From contig DASPNR010000031.1 in NCBI GenBank assembly GCA_035626395.1, positions 310,001-374,000 of the forward strand: a stretch of 64,000 nucleotides of DNA, written 5' to 3'. Below are positions 60,401 through 64,000 of this stretch, in pieces. The notes under the pieces were generated by a model that saw only the letters and a list, made by a program, of their open reading frames with translations, was not told the origin of the DNA and ran no database searches. Source of the DNA: Candidatus Limnocylindrales bacterium (GTDB lineage Bacteria; Desulfobacterota; Binatia; UBA1149; CAITLU01). Positions within the stretch are counted from its first letter, which is position 1; each line of letters begins with the position of its first letter. A program made the position numbers and the translations under genes.

Positions 60401-60939
60401 AGTACGTGCTCGACTTCGCGCGCTGCTACGCGCTGCCGGCCGTGGTGCTGCGCATGAGCTGCATCTACGGGCCGCATCAATGCGGCAACGAGGATCAGGG
60501 ATGGGTCGCGCATTTCGCCCGGCAGGTGATCGAGGAGCGGCCCATCACGCTCTATGGCGACGGTTTCCAGGTGCGCGATGCGCTGTACGTCGAGGATCTG
60601 GTCGAGGCGATGCTGCTGGCGATGGGCAGGATCCGCCGCGTGGCGGGCCGCGCGTTCAACATCGGCGGTGGGCCGGGCAACGCCGTCAGCCCGCACGACG
60701 TGCTCGAGCGGCTGGCGGGCCTGCATGGAACCCTGCCGCGCGTCCAGTACGGGCCGTGGCGCCAGGGCGATCAGAAATACTACGTCTCCGATACGCGCCG
60801 CTTCCAGGACGAAACCGGCTGGCGGCCCCGCGTCGATGTCGGGCGCGGCATCGCCGAGCTCTATCGCTGGCTGCAGTCGATGCCGGTGACCGCGGCGGCA
60901 CGGCTCGACGCCGCAGCCGTGGCCGCCGCGCCAACCTGA
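57496..60939 (+). CDS. Three-domain fusion: SDR sugar epimerase, GH-A glycosidase-like domain, SDR sugar epimerase
   Basis: 1,147 residues from ATG 57496. Domain 1 (about 1-355) is an extended SDR: NAD motif GGAGFIGSH, YALSKYDQEK (Tyr-x3-Lys) and FFNVFGPRQ. A low-complexity Ala/Gly/Ser/Asn linker covers about 356-457. Domain 2 (about 458-790) is a clan GH-A TIM barrel: ELWNEPTNPNHW with acid/base Glu in NEP near 575, and the likely nucleophile Glu in VWITEAAYST near 679. It is closest in flavour to xylosidase-like or GH39/GH10-type domains. Domain 3 (about 794-1147) is a second SDR: GGAGFIGTN, TSTNKVYG, SPYGCSKGVADQY and VLRMSCIYGPHQ, similar to CDP-paratose 2-epimerases. The fusion frame is uninterrupted. 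It heads a cluster of sugar-modifying genes. Confidence 0.85.
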   Translation: MSKRVLITGGAGFIGSHLCDELLAHGYEVRALDVLVPQVHGADAQRPAYLDEHVELLVGDVRDRELLTRALKNVDAVVHLVAAVGVGQSMYEIEHYTSTNNLGTAVLMELLAERGIERLLVASSMSIYGEGAYRCPVTGRLEEAGERSLLQLKEGRWELRCADGHVLEPLPTAETKAPRPSSVYALSKYDQEKMCLMVGKAYGIPTTAMRFFNVFGPRQALSNPYTGVLAIFSARCLAGRAPRIFEDGLQRRDFVNVHDVARACRFALEAGPQCSGEVFNIGSGRAVTVREVAESIACTLGCTHLEPEISREYRVGDIRHCFADISRARRLLGYEPAVAFEEGLIELAQWLQTAAPGSLNNPADAGAELARRGLVVSAGGQEAWKQPSAQPAAAGRSMSAEPTPSAAPRGEDLGTCAASDGRAGVANDGNGASRGVASGASGNGAAHNGSGGTAGATAGGRRPSQLGLVEWFRIGDRDKVARVLEDVGRLGITKLRTGISWADYHRPGGKAWYDWLLPALAEHVELLPCIMYTPPSLGIAERTSAPPRDTKMFADFIDMLLTEYGTHFGSIELWNEPTNPNHWDRTLDPDWSIFCDMIGKAAYWARHRGKQTVLGGVGTDNFDWFRVIGEQGALTHIDVLGVHVRPGTWEQDPHDLPSQLEALEAQLTRMGLRRRVWITEAAYSTWQQDEHRQLREFLRLIECPVERVYWSTIEDMDPEAAFADGWEQDERHFHFGLRRLNGAPKLLYRVLSSGGVPEASRFVRLAGRGREHLRDSGRAPRRAAGRRATVQRSKPALVMGGAGFIGTNLCARLLEDGREVMVFDNLSRPGVEQNLEWLEESYGDRVHVIVEDVRDGHAVRRAVQRASMIFHLAAQVAVTTSLVDPIEDFSINAAGTLNVLEACRRRTSPPPLLFTSTNKVYGCLEDLPLRLAGSRYEPLDARLREHGVGEERPLDFHSPYGCSKGVADQYVLDFARCYALPAVVLRMSCIYGPHQCGNEDQGWVAHFARQVIEERPITLYGDGFQVRDALYVEDLVEAMLLAMGRIRRVAGRAFNIGGGPGNAVSPHDVLERLAGLHGTLPRVQYGPWRQGDQKYYVSDTRRFQDETGWRPRVDVGRGIAELYRWLQSMPVTAAARLDAAAVAAAPT

Positions 60940-60952
60940 GGCGGGAACGGGC

Positions 60953-61993
60953 ATGCAAGCGAACGTGGCTTCTACCGAAGCATCCCGGCCGCACGACGCG
61001 GTTGAGCCGGCGACGATGCGCGCGGCGCGTCTGGTCTCGCCGGGCCGCTGGAGCGTCGAGCGCGTCGCTCGTCCTGCCATCGCGCCAGGGCAGGTGCTCG
61101 TGCGACTGGAAGGCTGCGGAGTATGCAGCTCGAGCCTTCCGGTCTGGGAAGGCCGGCCGTGGTTCGAATATCCGCTCGCACACGGCGCGCCCGGGCACGA
61201 AGGCTGGGGCCGGGTGGAAGCCGTGGGATCGCAGGCATCCGGGCTCGTGCGCGGCGATCGAGTCGCGCTGCTGAGCTACGCCGCCTTCGCCGAGTTCGAA
61301 GCGGTCGACGCGAAAGCGACCGTCAAGCTGCCGGCGGCGCTCGACGCGATGCCGTTTCCCGGCGAAGCGCTCGGCTGCGGGCTCAACGTGTGGGCGCGCG
61401 CCGACATCCGTCCAGGGCACACCGTGGCCGTGGTGGGTGCCGGCTTTCTCGGCGCTCTTCTCGTGCGGCTGGCCAGTGCGGAGGGTGCGCGTGTCCTCGC
61501 CATCTCGCGCCGCCCGTTCTCGCGTAGCCTGGCCAGCCGCATGGGAGCCGGCGAGGCGTTCGATCTGGACGAGGCGACGGTGCCGCGCGTCCTGGAGGCG
61601 ACGAGTGGGCGCGGATGCGATCGCGTCATCGAGGCCACCGGGCTGCAGCAGCCGCTCGACGTTGCCGGCGCCATCGTGGCCACGCGCGGCCGGCTGGTCA
61701 TCGCCGGCTATCACCAGGACGGTCTTCGCCACGTCGACATGCAGTCGTGGAACTGGCGCGGCATCGACGTCGTCAATGCGCACGAGCGCGAGCGGGACGC
61801 CTACATGGCCGGCATCACGCGTGCGGTCGATGCCGTATGCGCGGGACTGCTCGACCCGCGCCCTCTGATCACGCACGTCTTTCCTCTCGAACGCATCGGC
61901 GAGGCGCTGGACCACACCCGCACTCGCCCGCAGGGTTTCGTCAAGGCCATCGTGACGATGGGCGGTGCCGCAGCCGATGCGAGGCCGTCGTGA
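60953..61993 (+). CDS. MDR-family (zinc-type) alcohol dehydrogenase-like protein
   Basis: 346 residues. The medium-chain dehydrogenase fold shows CGVCSSSLP (catalytic-zinc Cys), APGHEGWGRV (GHE), GDRVALLSY and the Rossmann motif VAVVGAGFLGALLVRLASAEGA (key GAGFLG). The structural-zinc Cys4 loop appears to be missing. It probably oxidises or reduces a sugar alcohol or keto-sugar made by the neighbouring SDR enzymes. It starts 13 bp after the fusion gene, and its stop overlaps the next start (GTGA). Confidence 0.85.
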   Translation: MQANVASTEASRPHDAVEPATMRAARLVSPGRWSVERVARPAIAPGQVLVRLEGCGVCSSSLPVWEGRPWFEYPLAHGAPGHEGWGRVEAVGSQASGLVRGDRVALLSYAAFAEFEAVDAKATVKLPAALDAMPFPGEALGCGLNVWARADIRPGHTVAVVGAGFLGALLVRLASAEGARVLAISRRPFSRSLASRMGAGEAFDLDEATVPRVLEATSGRGCDRVIEATGLQQPLDVAGAIVATRGRLVIAGYHQDGLRHVDMQSWNWRGIDVVNAHERERDAYMAGITRAVDAVCAGLLDPRPLITHVFPLERIGEALDHTRTRPQGFVKAIVTMGGAAADARPS

Positions 61994-63030
61994 GAGCGAT
62001 CGCCGTCATCAAGAGCGAGAGCGCGAGGCGGCGCCGGCCGTCGACGCTGCCGCGCCTGGGTTTTGCGGGAACCGGGTGGATCGGTCTTCATCGGATGCAG
62101 GCCGTGCAGGACAGCGGTCTTGCGGAGATCGTCGCCATCGGTGAGCCAGATCCGGCCTGCGCCGCCAGCGCGCAGGCGGTTGCCGCCCAGGCCGATGTCT
62201 TCCGTGATTTCGAGCAGCTTCTGGAGTGCGAGCTCGAGGGCATCGTCATCGCCACCCCGAGCGCTTTGCACGCGGCGCAGGCGCAGGCAGCGCTGGCGCG
62301 CAGGATCCCGGTCTTCTGCCAGAAGCCGCTCTCCCGCACGGCGGCCGAGGCCGCCAGCGTCGTACGCGCGGCGCGCGCGGCCGATCGGCTGCTCGCCGTC
62401 GATCTCTCCTACCGCCACGTCGCCGGCGTGTCGCGCATGCGTGAGATGGTGCAGGGCGGGCAGATCGGCGACGTCTTCGCCGTCGATGCGACGTTCCACA
62501 ACGCGTACGGCCCCGACAAGCCATGGTTCCGCGACGTGCGTCTGTCGGGCGGCGGCTGCGTGATCGATCTCGGCACGCATCTGATCGATCTGCTTTCGTG
62601 GATCCTGGACTTTCCGGTCTGGGGCGGCGTGCAGAGCCGGCTCTACTCGTGCGGCCGCCTGCTCGACCATCTCAGCCGCGGCGTCGTCGAAGACTACGCC
62701 GTTGCCAGCTGGGTCTACGCCAACCGCATCGATGCGCGCGTCGCCTGCTCCTGGAACCTCTCGGCGGGGCAGGACTGCGTCATCGAGGTCAACGTCCATG
62801 GCAGCAGGGGATCGCTGGCGCTCTACAACGTCGGCGGCTCCTTCTTCGACTTCGTCGTCGAGCATCGGCAGGGAACGTCGCGCGATCGCATCGCCGGTCC
62901 TCCCGATGCCTGGGGAGGCCGGGCGATCATCGAATGGGTCGAGCAGCTTTCCCTCTCGCGACGCTTCGATCCGCAGGCGGAACGCCTGGTGGACGTGGCC
63001 CGGCTCGTGGACGCCATCTACCATCGATGA
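61990..63030 (+). CDS. Gfo/Idh/MocA-family oxidoreductase with QKP motif
   Basis: 346 residues from GTG 61990, overlapping the MDR stop. N-terminal Rossmann domain: LGFAGTGWIGLHRMQAV and ATPSALHAAQA. The motif that is EKP in most members reads FCQKPLS here, as in some relatives with other substrates. The C-terminal alpha/beta domain includes GGGCVIDLGTHLIDLLSW (key DLGTHLIDLL, with the catalytic His). It probably acts on a nucleotide-linked or free sugar. Its stop overlaps the start of the glycosyltransferase (ATGA). Confidence 0.87.
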   Translation: MRAIAVIKSESARRRRPSTLPRLGFAGTGWIGLHRMQAVQDSGLAEIVAIGEPDPACAASAQAVAAQADVFRDFEQLLECELEGIVIATPSALHAAQAQAALARRIPVFCQKPLSRTAAEAASVVRAARAADRLLAVDLSYRHVAGVSRMREMVQGGQIGDVFAVDATFHNAYGPDKPWFRDVRLSGGGCVIDLGTHLIDLLSWILDFPVWGGVQSRLYSCGRLLDHLSRGVVEDYAVASWVYANRIDARVACSWNLSAGQDCVIEVNVHGSRGSLALYNVGGSFFDFVVEHRQGTSRDRIAGPPDAWGGRAIIEWVEQLSLSRRFDPQAERLVDVARLVDAIYHR

Positions 63031-64000
63031 AAGTCCTGATGAACACCGACACGCTCGGCGGCGTGTGGACGTACTCGCTGACGCTGGCGGCGGAGATCAC
63101 CCGCCGCGGCGGCGAGGTCGCTCTGGTGACGGCCGGCAGGCCGCTTTCGCGCGACCAGATCCATGCGCTCGAGCAGCTGCGCAGCGTGCACGTCTACGAG
63201 ACGGGCTACCGCGTCGAGTGGATGCAGGATGCGTGGGACGACGTCGACGCGCTCGGCCAGCGCATGCTGCAGATCGCGGCCGATCTGCGGCCCGACCTCA
63301 TCCATCTCAACGACTATTCGCATGGAGCTTTGCCGTGGCAGCAGCCCGTGGTCGTCGTCGGCCACTCCTGCGTCCTATCGTGGTTCGCGTCCACTTCGGG
63401 AAGCAGTCCTGGCGAGCTGTGGGCTCATTACCGCCGGCGCGTTCGCGAGGGCCTGGCCGGCGCCGACGTCGTCGTGGCGCCGACGCCGTGGATGCTGCAA
63501 CGGCTTGAGGAGATGTACGGGCCGCTCGGCCGCACGCGCGTCATCGCCAACGGGCATGACATGAGCCTGGTCACGTATGCGGCCAAGGAGAAGCTGATCT
63601 TCTCGGCCGGGCGGCTGTGGGACCGCGCCAAGAACCTGACCGTACTCGCGCACGCCGCATCCAAGGTGGAGTGGCCGATGTACGTGGCCGGCGAGGCGCA
63701 GCATCCGGAGAGCCGCAGCTTCGCTCATCTGGCCGGCGTGCACGCGGTCGGCGTGCTCTCGCCAGACCAGATGCGCGATTGGTACGCCCGCTCCAGCATC
63801 TACGCGCTTCCTGCGCGCTACGAGCCGTTCGGGTTGACCGTGCTGGAAGCGGCGGCTGCCGGCTGTGCGCTGGTGCTCTCGGACATCGACAGTCTGCGCC
63901 AGAGCTGGGACCGTGCGGCGGTCTTCGTTCCGCCCGACGACTCCGATGCGTGGGCGAATTGCCTGAACGAGCTCATCGACGATGCGGACCGCCGCAACGG
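63027..64000 (+). CDS. GT-B glycosyltransferase (GT4-like), 3' end outside the window
   Basis: The frame opens at ATG 63027 and stays open to the window edge, giving 324 codons plus a partial codon. The N-terminus MKVLMNTDTLGGVWTYSLTLA and the C-terminal-domain segments IFSAGRLWDRAKNL and RYEPFGLTVLEAAAAGC (the E-x7-E motif binding the donor phosphate) are typical of family 4 retaining glycosyltransferases. It would transfer the sugar built by the preceding enzymes. About 50 or more residues are probably missing at the C-terminus. Confidence 0.88.
   Translation, partial: MKVLMNTDTLGGVWTYSLTLAAEITRRGGEVALVTAGRPLSRDQIHALEQLRSVHVYETGYRVEWMQDAWDDVDALGQRMLQIAADLRPDLIHLNDYSHGALPWQQPVVVVGHSCVLSWFASTSGSSPGELWAHYRRRVREGLAGADVVVAPTPWMLQRLEEMYGPLGRTRVIANGHDMSLVTYAAKEKLIFSAGRLWDRAKNLTVLAHAASKVEWPMYVAGEAQHPESRSFAHLAGVHAVGVLSPDQMRDWYARSSIYALPARYEPFGLTVLEAAAAGCALVLSDIDSLRQSWDRAAVFVPPDDSDAWANCLNELIDDADRRN

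Overview
This 64 kb window is very GC-rich, densely coding bacterial chromosome. I see no phage, IS or plasmid genes, no rRNA, no tRNA that I can recognise and no CRISPR array. The gene set suggests a Gram-negative, respiring, uncultured-type lineage. It includes a proton-pumping complex I operon, a B12-dependent ribonucleotide reductase, a MurNAc-recycling-type kinase and uridylyltransferase pair, and MAPEG, GST and SCP2 proteins. It also has secreted proteins with Cys-rich repeats, Thr/Pro-rich linkers, Asp-rich calcium-binding repeats and a dockerin-like C-terminus. That secretome style resembles deltaproteobacterial or Binatota-like genomes. This placement is inference from recall, not a computed assignment.

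Layout. 1-5 kb: a 5'-truncated DUF4301 gene, a membrane-anchored serine hydrolase and a DinG-like helicase-exonuclease. 5-7 kb: thiS-thiG-thiE on the minus strand. 7-13.7 kb: a plus-strand run alr-purH-purD-purE-YrdC/Sua5-DUF1015, in which the YrdC gene appears to begin with CTG directly after the purE stop. 14-19 kb: RNA-modification and housekeeping genes (RlmD-like, MBL hydrolase, CoA-type Nudix, ThiI, DciA-like). 19-24 kb: nrdJ behind a pair of NrdR-box-like palindromes, an FtsB-like gene and eno. 24-25 kb: a Lys-rich histone-like gene with a strong promoter, a structured 3' region and terminator, then an SCP2 protein. 25-28.6 kb: patatin, MurU-like and AmgK-like genes on the minus strand.

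28.8-39 kb holds a complex I operon in the order nuoA-C-D-E-H-J-K-L-M-N. nuoB, nuoF, nuoG and nuoI are absent from it. 39-48 kb has a GAF/GAF histidine kinase, a secreted beta-helix protein with Cys-rich repeats, and a 1,399-residue secreted protein combining a TolB-like propeller, a type-3-copper-like domain, Asp-rich repeats and a dockerin-like end. 48-57 kb has an RRM protein, a membrane MutS-like ATPase, RF3, a mucin-like lamin-tail-domain protein, a J-domain protein, GST and MAPEG genes.

The window ends in a co-directional carbohydrate cluster (57.5-64 kb). Its first gene fuses two nucleotide-sugar SDR enzymes around a clan GH-A glycosidase-like domain. An MDR dehydrogenase, a Gfo/Idh/MocA oxidoreductase with QKP in place of EKP, and a GT-B glycosyltransferase follow with overlapping starts and stops. 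This is the strongest candidate for an undescribed pathway. A second novelty is a 75-79 bp imperfect palindrome present three times (16.4, 25.2 and 33.3 kb), once inside the nuo operon. All of its arm mismatches in two copies become G-U pairs in plus-strand RNA.
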